DNA of 7,086 nt from assembly GCA_012842765.1 (NCBI GenBank), contig DUWJ01000133.1, positions 1-7,086 of the forward strand. Reading direction: 5' to 3'. The notes beneath the pieces are model-generated. The model was not told the DNA's origin, did no database searches, and worked only from the letters and a program-made list of their open reading frames with translations. Below, piece by piece: positions 1 to 5,057 of this stretch (the first letter of the stretch is position 1; each line of letters begins with the position of its first letter). The stretch is from Bacillota bacterium. GTDB lineage: Bacteria > Bacillota > DTU025. Made by a program: the position numbers and the translations under genes.

Positions 1-412
1 AATTCTTCGTAGTAGAACATCACAATGACTTCCCGGTATCGGGGCGGAAGGCCTTCGACGGCTCGGGAATGTGTGAAAAATCCTCAGGAGGCAAGAGGTT
101 GGAGGTGCTTTGGGCTTTCTGTCGGTGACGCTGATAATGGCGGCAGTGACTTATGAGGATTGTATACATCAATGAGTAGAGTGTGGATTCGCTACGAAAC
201 TGATGGATGCGGGTTACAACCGATAGCGATCTCTCCTGGACTGCATCTTCAGCCAGGTTCATGTCGCCCAGGATGAGAGTCGCAGCCCGCAGAAGGCGGT
301 CGGTGTACATGTCGACCAACTCGTTCGCCGCTTCCTCATGGCCTGCCTTAAGCCTCTTCACATGAGGTTCGTGCATCGAGACGCATAGGCATAGATAGCT
401 CCCTATGGCCAC
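1..412 (-). pseudogene. ECF-type RNA polymerase sigma factor, frameshifted and cut by window edge
   Basis: The 5' part encodes a sigma-70 region 2. It contains VKRLKAGHEEAANELVDMY, then a LILGD stretch, AEDAVQE and IHQF, as in extracytoplasmic-function sigma factors that bind core polymerase and the -10 element. That frame stops at 20-22. A neighbouring frame then reads GLPPRYREVIVMFYYEE from about base 58 to base 1, which is the start of sigma region 4.2 (-35 recognition). One inserted or lost base between about 57 and 85 would join the two; the TTTTT run on the coding strand near 79-83 is a candidate site. Region 2 also departs from family consensus: LYSLMY where LYTWLY is usual, and QERSL where QETFL is usual. 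This suggests decay rather than only a read error, but an assembly indel cannot be excluded. I chose the GTG at 410-412 because a GGAGGGGGG tract precedes it. An ATG at 374-376 fits the usual family N-terminus better but lacks an SD, and a GTG at 470-472 is also in frame. The 3' end lies outside the window. Confidence 0.72.
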
Positions 413-918
413 AGCTCTTCTCCCCCCTCCACCTATTAAGAGATGGGCGGGGACGAAAAGGTTGCACTCCACTATGTTTATATTAGCGTTCTTGCTTTTG
501 TAGAGGAATGTTAGTACGTTACGGCATTAGGAGAGCAGAGGTGGTGATTGTCCATGGCCCATTGCGTTTTGCGCGTGACGGCATGTTGCAGCAGGCGGGG
601 GCTTGTGGCGGGGAGGGGTGAGCAGATGGTGGTCGTTTCTTAGGGGGAGTAACACGCACCCGGTCATTACCCCCGAAACTGACTCCATGTTAATCATTCC
701 TCCTCCCGGGCGTACTGTACGTAGCTGGCTGACCCGGGCTTTCCGTGTTGGGGTGGTGAGTGGCCCACTGGCGGTCATTCTGCGAACGAAATGAATGCCA
801 AAGAGTCGTACTTCGCCTAAATTGACCCTCTGCGGGTCATTTATGAGGTGAGCTCCGGAAACTCTCGTCCATCCCCATCTAACTGATATATGTTCGAGCA
901 GGCATCTCGGGCTGGTGT
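413..918. other. gene-poor intergenic region between sigma gene and cupin gene
   Basis: I see no convincing gene here. The short open frames on both strands give proline-, arginine- and histidine-rich or unstructured translations with no recognisable motif. Small sequence features are a perfect odd palindrome CGTAC-T-GTACG at 711-721, a direct repeat CCCGGGC at 705-711 and 733-739, an imperfect inverted repeat GGGGG(AG)TAA / TTACCCCC at 643-652 and 667-674, and a hairpin at 823-839. An AT-rich TAATAT element (complement of 480-485) could be a -10 for the sigma gene, but no good -35 accompanies it. The stretch may be eroded sequence, in keeping with the damaged sigma gene beside it. Confidence 0.5.
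823..839 (-). terminator. possible weak terminator hairpin downstream of the cupin gene
   Basis: TGACCC and GGGTCA form a perfect 6-bp stem around a 5-nt loop, about 80 nt beyond the cupin stop codon. On the minus strand the stem is followed by ATTTAG, which is a poor U-tract, so efficient Rho-independent termination is doubtful. It is the only GC-rich hairpin I found that is placed to end the regulator-cupin transcript. Confidence 0.25.
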
Positions 919-1632
919 CTAAGCGCCTTCGCCGTACATGATTATCACAAACTCAAGTCCATCTTCGTCATCTGTCCAGAAGCTGTGGGCGGTGTTCGCC
1001 GGTATTATGTATGCTTCTCCTTCTGCGAACCTGTATTCTGTGTGTCCAAGCTTTATGGAGCCCTCTCCTTTTGTGCCGATGACAAGAGTGTTGAAGGGAT
1101 TGTACTGGTCGTCCTCTTTTTCGTTGATGACCATGCCCTGTTCCACTCTGTACCAGGCTGTTCTGAGGCCTGAAGTATATACCAAAGGCACTGCGTATCC
1201 GCCATGCACCACCCTGGCGTGGTCCTTGCCAAATAGTATCTTCTCCGGTTCTCCGATTACGAAGAAGTGAAATGCGAAATCCATTAGGTCCAAGTCTTTT
1301 GGCGGGCTATAGCCATCGATGAACCTGACATCGAGCGGGGCGTAGTCGTTCATCTTGGCTCTTCCTGCGGCGGTTAGGAAATGCATCTTCCCCAAGTAGA
1401 TGTCTTCCAGTGTTTTAGCTGTGCTCACAAGGTAGAATGTGGGCTCGGAAGGCTTGCAGTTCGCAATCGTGTAGCTGCCTTCCTTCTGTATAGAGACCGT
1501 CCACCATTGGCCGTCATTGATGAGGAAACCGAAGGAGATGTCAACCGGGTTTGGGGTTTTGGCGATGTAGGACGTGCAGAAACCCTCCAACATCTCCCGA
1601 ACTGGCAGATTGGCGCTCTTGTCAATTTCCAT
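919..1632 (-). CDS. SCP2-like domain fused to a cupin domain (237 aa)
   Basis: I do not recognise a named gene. Residues about 10-107 resemble the SCP2 lipid-binding fold: a DGQWWTVSIQ strand pair, a SEPTFYLVSTAKTLEDIYLG segment like the family's (A/E)(D/P)xxxxxxxxxxxxxxxxG core, then AAGRAKMND where SCP2 proteins usually have a short basic strand followed by Gly-Asp. Residues about 140-237 read as a cupin barrel. Cupin motif 2 is clear (GEAYIIPANTAHSFW, His216). In motif 1 the usual His, His and Glu positions appear to be Gln176, Asn178 and Thr182, so a classical metal centre is unlikely and a binding role is more probable than a dioxygenase role. No signal peptide or membrane segment is visible, so the protein should be cytoplasmic. 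The ATG start is supported by AAAGGAG (complement of 1641-1647) at 8-nt spacing. The gene lies 39 nt downstream of the regulator gene, probably on the same transcript. The cupin call is firmer than the SCP2 call. The function is unknown; binding or handling of a hydrophobic ligand is an inference. Confidence 0.75.
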   Translation of the reverse strand: MEIDKSANLPVREMLEGFCTSYIAKTPNPVDISFGFLINDGQWWTVSIQKEGSYTIANCKPSEPTFYLVSTAKTLEDIYLGKMHFLTAAGRAKMNDYAPLDVRFIDGYSPPKDLDLMDFAFHFFVIGEPEKILFGKDHARVVHGGYAVPLVYTSGLRTAWYRVEQGMVINEKEDDQYNPFNTLVIGTKGEGSIKLGHTEYRFAEGEAYIIPANTAHSFWTDDEDGLEFVIIMYGEGA

Positions 1633-1640
1633 GTGGATCG

Positions 1641-1647
1641 CTCCTTT
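1641..1647 (-). promoter_or_regulatory. Shine-Dalgarno site of the cupin gene
   Basis: The minus strand reads AAAGGAG, 8 nt before the ATG at 1630-1632. It fixes the start of the cupin gene and indicates independent translation from the regulator gene, which ends 39 nt upstream. Confidence 0.7.
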
Positions 1648-1671
1648 TGCATGAGTTTAAGCTCTTTTTTC

Positions 1672-2802
1672 TCATCTGAACATCGCATTCAGATAGGCCA
1701 CCATGCCGAGGTCGCCGTCGATCTTGATACGCCCCCGCGTCATGAATGCTTCGGGAGAGAGAAAGCCTGTCATCAGGCCTTCAAAATCGGCTTTGCTCAA
1801 TGCAAGCCTGAGGTCTGCCTCTTCCTTTGCGCCTTGTTCTATCTCCACTTTGTGTTGGCCTTTTGAAACATGATAGGTTATGCCATCATCGGTGAAACAT
1901 ATTTCGATGATTCCGTCCTTCAGTGTGCCTGCGTTGTGCTCCAATTTGCGTTTTGCCACTTCGAACAGATCATCGAGTGACTTGTTGCCGTGCTCTGGTG
2001 CTTGAGGGCCTTCTTCAGGGGCGAGCGACCACAGATCTTCCAGTCCGTCGGTGACGGTCGGAGGGAGGTTGAGCCTTTCGGCCACTACGTATGCCGCGAT
2101 GTCATGCTGGATCCACAAGGTTATTGGCATGATGATCCCCGGCAGGGTTGAGGAGAGTCCGTAGGTATCGTCTGGTCCGGCAATCTGCGCCATGAGGCCC
2201 TCGTCCTGGTCTGCTACAAGGCCCATCCATCTGCCATACACCGCTGCTTGCAGGTATTGGAGGGGGCTGACGTAGTGCTCTACGGCGTCCTCTACTATAC
2301 CTTTGCCTTCCCCGTAAACGAGGGTGAAAACTTTGACGCCCCTCGATTTCGCTTTTGCGATTTCGCCAGCCAGGCGGGGAAGGTCTTCGGCAAATACCGA
2401 TATGTACAGCCTTCTCTGTGATCTCGCGCACATTCTCTCTGCGGTTTCCGTCACTAGATCGTATCCTGTGACGACCGAAAAAGGGTCTTCTGTCCGCCCT
2501 TTGCTAAGCCTGTCCAATTCGACGGAGAGATAGGTGGTGAGATCCAATAGCTCATCCTGAAATCGGGCTATAAGGCTGTGGTGAGAGATTGGAGTGTAGT
2601 ATTGCTTCCCGTCGACTGATAGTGAATATGCGGCTTTTTTTCGCACCAATGACTCAAGGGTTTCGTATACTTTGGCTCGTGGCACCCCCGACAATTTGCT
2701 GGCCTCGTATCCTGTAATGCTTGGCTGTTTGACGAGGGCAGCGTATATCTTGGCTTCGTATTCAGTCAGGCCCATTTGCTGAAGACCGCTTATCAGATCC
2801 AT
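1672..2802 (-). CDS. TrmB-family transcriptional regulator with C-terminal SCP2-like domain (376 aa)
   Basis: Residues about 3-72 are a TrmB-type winged helix. GLTEYEAKIYAALV opens the domain, GYEASKLSGVPRAKVYETLE is the helix-turn-helix, and a basic KQYYTP wing follows. Residues about 75-100 form a helical linker typical of TrmB dimerisation. Residues about 106-243 resemble the ligand-binding (phospholipase-D-like) region of the family, with RRLYISVF, AKSRGVKVFTLVYG and a late WIQHDIAAYVVAERL segment. Residues about 278-376 do not belong to the standard family plan and look like SCP2: a DGITYHVS strand, EEADLRLALSKADFEGLMTG, and RGRIKIDGDLGMV at the end. SCP2 modules bind lipids and other hydrophobic molecules, so this regulator may sense one directly; that is an inference. 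The ATG start has GGGAGG (complement of 2808-2813) at 5-nt spacing. The gene has its own promoter with a perfect palindrome just downstream of the predicted start point, suggesting autoregulation, and it faces away from the SCP2/dehydrogenase/AOR operon it probably controls. Confidence is high for TrmB and moderate to high for the SCP2 part. Confidence 0.86.
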   Translation of the reverse strand: MDLISGLQQMGLTEYEAKIYAALVKQPSITGYEASKLSGVPRAKVYETLESLVRKKAAYSLSVDGKQYYTPISHHSLIARFQDELLDLTTYLSVELDRLSKGRTEDPFSVVTGYDLVTETAERMCARSQRRLYISVFAEDLPRLAGEIAKAKSRGVKVFTLVYGEGKGIVEDAVEHYVSPLQYLQAAVYGRWMGLVADQDEGLMAQIAGPDDTYGLSSTLPGIIMPITLWIQHDIAAYVVAERLNLPPTVTDGLEDLWSLAPEEGPQAPEHGNKSLDDLFEVAKRKLEHNAGTLKDGIIEICFTDDGITYHVSKGQHKVEIEQGAKEEADLRLALSKADFEGLMTGFLSPEAFMTRGRIKIDGDLGMVAYLNAMFR

Positions 2803-2807
2803 GGCAA

Positions 2808-2813
2808 CCTCCC
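2808..2813 (-). promoter_or_regulatory. Shine-Dalgarno site of the TrmB-SCP2 gene
   Basis: The minus strand reads GGGAGG, 5 nt before the ATG at 2800-2802. It lies next to the palindrome at 2820-2843, so a stem or a bound repressor there could also affect translation. Confidence 0.75.
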
Positions 2814-2819
2814 AGCGGA

Positions 2820-2843
2820 TAGTAACTACTAAAGTAGTTACTA
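2820..2843. promoter_or_regulatory. 24-bp perfect palindrome, probable operator of the TrmB-type regulator
   Basis: Arms TAGTAACTACT and AGTAGTTACTA are exact reverse complements, 11 bp each, around a 2-bp AA centre. The site starts about 6 nt downstream of the predicted transcription start of the regulator gene and ends 17 nt before its start codon. This fits a dimeric winged-helix repressor blocking its own transcription. Because the stem would also form in the mRNA just upstream of the SD, a translational effect is possible. Identity of the bound protein is inferred from position only. Confidence 0.7.
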
Positions 2844-2855
2844 AACTGCCATTTC

Positions 2856-2884
2856 ATTATCTATCAGCGCCAAGCAGATGTCAA
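2856..2884 (-). promoter_or_regulatory. sigma-A promoter for the regulator-cupin operon
   Basis: On the minus strand the -35 is TTGACA (complement of 2879-2884), the spacer is 17 nt, and the -10 is GATAAT (complement of 2856-2861). This is one mismatch from consensus at optimal spacing. Transcription should start near 2849, giving a leader of about 47 nt that includes the palindrome. Confidence 0.82.
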
Positions 2885-2957
2885 GCACTAGAACTTGCGT
2901 TTTATGCCTAGGAGCCGATATGTAAATTGAAGGGAGTTGAGGTAGAGTAGTACTTAG

Positions 2958-2985
2958 TTGACATGTATATGTGCCGTGATACATT
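2958..2985 (+). promoter_or_regulatory. sigma-A promoter for the SCP2-alcohol dehydrogenase-AOR operon
   Basis: TTGACA at 2958-2963 is followed after 16 nt by TACATT at 2980-2985. The expected start point is near 2992. The two divergent -35 elements are about 73 bp apart, so one regulator could act on both. Just upstream, AGTAGTACTT (2947-2956) resembles one arm of the palindrome at 2820-2843 with one T missing, a possible weak second site. No other good promoter was found before the SCP2 gene. Confidence 0.68.
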
Positions 2986-3022
2986 TTAATCAGCTGGGGG
3001 AAATACGGATGGGGGAGGTGGC

Positions 3023-3088
3023 GTGACAGGATTGAGGCGTCTTTTCAAGGAAGACAAGCTATATATAGGCAACTCGGACTGGAGCTGA
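3023..3088 (+). CDS. candidate 21-residue leader peptide
   Basis: A GGGGGAGGTG tract at 3011-3020 is a strong match to the ribosome's anti-SD, but it sits only 4 nt before a GTG at 3023. An in-frame TTG at 3032 would have 11-nt spacing. The frame encodes a short peptide with basic and acidic residues (RRLFKEDKLYIG in the middle) and stops at 3086-3088, before the hairpins of the leader. It has no recognisable family and could be chance; the good SD is the only positive evidence. Confidence 0.2.
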   Translation: MTGLRRLFKEDKLYIGNSDWS

Positions 3089-3308
3089 AAGCATCCGCTA
3101 GTTCCGATAATGAGGATGCTCATTAGTGGCCTGCTGATTGTGTGGTAGGGTGTTGCCGAGCACGATAGTGATCAGACGGGCAACTGTCACTTTGGTGTGC
3201 AGATAAATCGCTAAAACGGGGTGTTCTTTCCCGCGTTGTCCGCCTATATCCAGCTATGCAGCGGGCACGATGCGCGGTATGGGCGAGAGCGAGTATACAC
3301 AAAGGAAA

Positions 3309-3316
3309 GAGAGGGG
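3309..3316 (+). promoter_or_regulatory. Shine-Dalgarno site that supports the TTG start of the SCP2 gene
   Basis: GAGAGGGG lies 8 nt before TTG 3325. The upstream in-frame ATG at 3256 is preceded by pyrimidine-rich sequence with no SD, and the codons between the two have no family resemblance. Confidence 0.5.
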
Positions 3317-3324
3317 TCAGCGAT

Positions 3325-3840
3325 TTGGCCAGCGCTTATCGGGAGATAAGGCCACCGGCAAAGAGGTTTGAGAGAAGCTGTGTTTCGGTTCTGCTGTGGT
3401 TTGTGGGCAGAGGGTTTCAGGCGGCCGCCCATGTAGACAAACATGTGCAGGACGAGGTGTGCGGATGGAAAGATGGGACTATTATCGCTATAGGAGTTGC
3501 GCCTTGCGGCCCGCACATGAGCGTCAGAAAAACTGGCAACAGGTTGCGTTTCCTCGGCAATGTGAAAGCTCCGGACGCGGACGCTGTCATCGAATTCAAG
3601 AGCCTCGATGCCGCTCTGCTCGTCCTTACCGGACAGATCGGAATCGACCGGGCTTACGCGGAACATAGATTCTCTTTGAAAGGGGATCTGTTTTCCATAG
3701 GCATGCCGCTCGTTAGGTGCCTCTACATTGTGGAGTCGTACCTCTTCCCCAAAAGCATTGCCAAGAAGATTCTGAAGAGATGGCCAAAGAGGAGTTCCTC
3801 TGGGTTTGCAGTCTATTTCCACACCATTTTCGGGGTGTAA
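3325..3840 (+). CDS. stand-alone SCP2-like (sterol carrier) protein (171 aa from the TTG start)
   Basis: SCP2-like proteins bind lipids or other hydrophobic molecules in a soluble alpha/beta pocket. Here a leading hydrophobic helix (LLWFVGRGF) and a basic segment are followed by a DGTIIAIGV strand, a GPHMSVRK strand, then DADAVIEFKSLDAALLVLTG and AYAEHRFSLKGD, which is the SCP2 core ending in the characteristic Gly-Asp. The C-terminus continues with FPKSIAKKILKRWPKR, a basic tail that could favour contact with membranes or an acidic partner. The TTG at 3325 was chosen because GAGAGGGG (3309-3316) lies 8 nt upstream and because residues before it look unlike a protein; an ATG at 3256 has no SD. 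No signal peptide is seen, so a cytoplasmic location is likely. The gene is 17 nt from the alcohol dehydrogenase and is first in that operon, so it probably serves the same pathway, for example by holding a hydrophobic alcohol or aldehyde. That role is inferred. Confidence 0.82.
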   Translation: MASAYREIRPPAKRFERSCVSVLLWFVGRGFQAAAHVDKHVQDEVCGWKDGTIIAIGVAPCGPHMSVRKTGNRLRFLGNVKAPDADAVIEFKSLDAALLVLTGQIGIDRAYAEHRFSLKGDLFSIGMPLVRCLYIVESYLFPKSIAKKILKRWPKRSSSGFAVYFHTIFGV

Positions 3841-3843
3841 TAG

Positions 3844-3857
3844 AAGGAGGCTGGAGA
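3844..3857 (+). promoter_or_regulatory. Shine-Dalgarno region of the alcohol dehydrogenase gene
   Basis: AAGGAGG sits 7 nt before ATG 3858, an almost ideal site that decides the start. The 12-mer GGAGGCTGGAGA at 3846-3857 recurs exactly at 5042-5053 before the AOR gene. Confidence 0.85.
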
Positions 3858-5039
3858 ATGATTCCTTCTTATTATGAATTCATAAACTCTGTGAAGATAC
3901 TATCAGGCAAGAATGCTCTTGAGAATATTCCGGCAGAACTCAGGGGATTCGAGGCCCGAAAGCCAATCCTGCTCACCGACAAGATGCTGGTCAAGATAGG
4001 CCTGGCGCAGCAGGTCGCAGATGCGTGCGGCGGATCTGAAATTGTGATCGGCGCCATGTATGATGATATCCCCCCTGATTCCTCAGTGGAAGTGGTCAAT
4101 GACATAGTCCGTGTTTATCGCGAAACGGGATGCGATTCGGTCATTGCTGTTGGGGGAGGTTCGGTGATAGATACCGCTAAAGGCGTATGTATTTGCTTAA
4201 CCGAGGGGACTGATGACCTTCTCGACCACATGGGTGTCGATATTCTGAAGAGACGTAAGACGCCTTTCGTGGTAGTGCCTACCACTGCGGGGACAGGTTC
4301 CGAGGTTACCGGGGTCGCTGTGATCGCAAACCCTGCAAAGAATGTGAAGATGGAATTTGTATCGGCCAACATTCTGCCTGATGTTGCTGTCCTCGATGTG
4401 AGGATGACAAAGTCGCTCCCGCCACGTCTCACTGCGTCCACTGGCATGGATGCTCTTGTGCATGCTATTGAGGCCTATACGTGTCTGCAGAGGAATCCCT
4501 TGAGCGATGCACATGCTCATGCGGCCATCAACCTGATCCGGAAGTATCTGCCCCGAGCAGTTCGAGACGGCAAGGACGAGGAAGCCCGGCTTGCCATGGC
4601 CAATGCATCGCTTCTGGCAGGTGTCGCTTTCTCCAACTCCATGGTGGGCATAGTCCATGCCGTGGGCCATGCATGCGGAGGGGTGTTGCGGGCGCCACAC
4701 GGAGACTGCATGGCGATATTGCTTCCTTACGGGATGGAATATAATCTGAGTGCAGTGTCGGAGCGCTATGCGGAACTCCTTCTGCCATTGGCTGGACCGG
4801 AAGTATATGCGCGAACTTCTGCGTCGCAGAGGGCTGAAAAGTCGATTGAGACTGTTCGGGAGATGAGTGCAGAATACAGCAGGATCTGTGGGCTTCCGAC
4901 TAAGCTGAGGGAGGTTGGCGTGAAAAAGGAGGATTTTTCGGCAATAGCCAGGGCGGCTGTGAATGATGGCGCTATGATAGTTAATCCGGTTGAAGCGGAT
5001 GAAGACGACGTGCTGGGCATCTTGGAGAAAGCCTATTGA
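3858..5039 (+). CDS. iron-containing (class III) alcohol dehydrogenase (393 aa)
   Basis: The enzyme family interconverts primary alcohols and aldehydes using NAD(P) and one Fe(II) per subunit, in the cytoplasm. The N-terminal half is the nucleotide-binding domain with the family signature GGGSVIDTAKG (residues 99-109) and VPTTAGTGSEVT (140-151). The C-terminal half is helical and carries the expected metal ligands: Asp198 and His202 in GMDALVHAIEAY, His267 in GIVHAVGHACGG, and His281 in APHGDC, which match the Asp-His-His-His set known for this family. Length is normal for a single-domain member; there is no fused aldehyde dehydrogenase. The ATG at 3858 is fixed by AAGGAGG (3844-3850) at 7-nt spacing; an in-frame ATG at 3717 lies inside the SCP2 gene and is unlikely. 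It is followed after 18 nt by AOR, so its likely job is the first (or reverse) step of an alcohol-aldehyde-acid route. Substrate chain length cannot be read from the sequence; the adjacent SCP2 protein hints at a hydrophobic one. Confidence 0.95.
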   Translation: MIPSYYEFINSVKILSGKNALENIPAELRGFEARKPILLTDKMLVKIGLAQQVADACGGSEIVIGAMYDDIPPDSSVEVVNDIVRVYRETGCDSVIAVGGGSVIDTAKGVCICLTEGTDDLLDHMGVDILKRRKTPFVVVPTTAGTGSEVTGVAVIANPAKNVKMEFVSANILPDVAVLDVRMTKSLPPRLTASTGMDALVHAIEAYTCLQRNPLSDAHAHAAINLIRKYLPRAVRDGKDEEARLAMANASLLAGVAFSNSMVGIVHAVGHACGGVLRAPHGDCMAILLPYGMEYNLSAVSERYAELLLPLAGPEVYARTSASQRAEKSIETVREMSAEYSRICGLPTKLREVGVKKEDFSAIARAAVNDGAMIVNPVEADEDDVLGILEKAY

Positions 5040-5041
5040 TG

Positions 5042-5053
5042 GGAGGCTGGAGA
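5042..5053 (+). promoter_or_regulatory. Shine-Dalgarno region of the AOR gene
   Basis: GGAGGCTGGAGA lies 4 nt before ATG 5058, with the GGGAGG core (5041-5046) 11 nt before it. The spacing is longer than at the dehydrogenase gene, where the same 12-mer abuts the ATG, so AOR may be translated less efficiently. The purine-rich GGAGAGG at 5049-5055 is too close to the ATG to be the main site. Confidence 0.6.
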
Positions 5054-5057
5054 GGCT

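Larger units (their letters stand above)
2992..3324 (+). other. long untranslated leader with several small hairpins
   Basis: About 330 nt separate the predicted start point from the SCP2 gene. Two perfect stems are visible: AGCATCC/GGATGCT at 3090-3096 and 3114-3120 around a 17-nt loop, and GTTGCC/GGCAAC at 3152-3157 and 3179-3184, which encloses a small CAC-GATA-GTG hairpin at 3161-3170. GGCAACT also occurs at 3068-3074, so GTTGCC could pair with either copy. A 10-bp AT palindrome CTATATATAG lies at 3059-3068. I do not recognise a known riboswitch class. The leader may be a regulatory RNA or simply spacer DNA. Confidence 0.35.

Noticed and set aside
527..794. Open frames on both strands in the 413-918 interval (83 and 63 codons)
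   Set aside because: Compositions are atypical (many Pro, His, Arg, Trp), no SD or motif is convincing, and the two overlap each other.
1381..1866. 161-codon plus-strand frame across the cupin/regulator junction
   Set aside because: It lies antisense to two supported genes and has no recognisable motif.
2992..3324. Known Moco/tungsten-cofactor riboswitch upstream of the AOR operon
   Set aside because: I could not match the conserved Moco RNA elements by eye; only short generic stems are visible. A covariance-model scan would decide.
3244..3822. 192-codon minus-strand frame opposite the SCP2 gene
   Set aside because: The plus strand encodes the recognisable SCP2 core; the minus translation is low-quality and has no SD.
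3717..3857. Upstream in-frame ATG extension of the alcohol dehydrogenase
   Set aside because: It would overlap the SCP2 gene by 124 bases, adds residues with no family resemblance, and ignores the near-ideal SD before ATG 3858.
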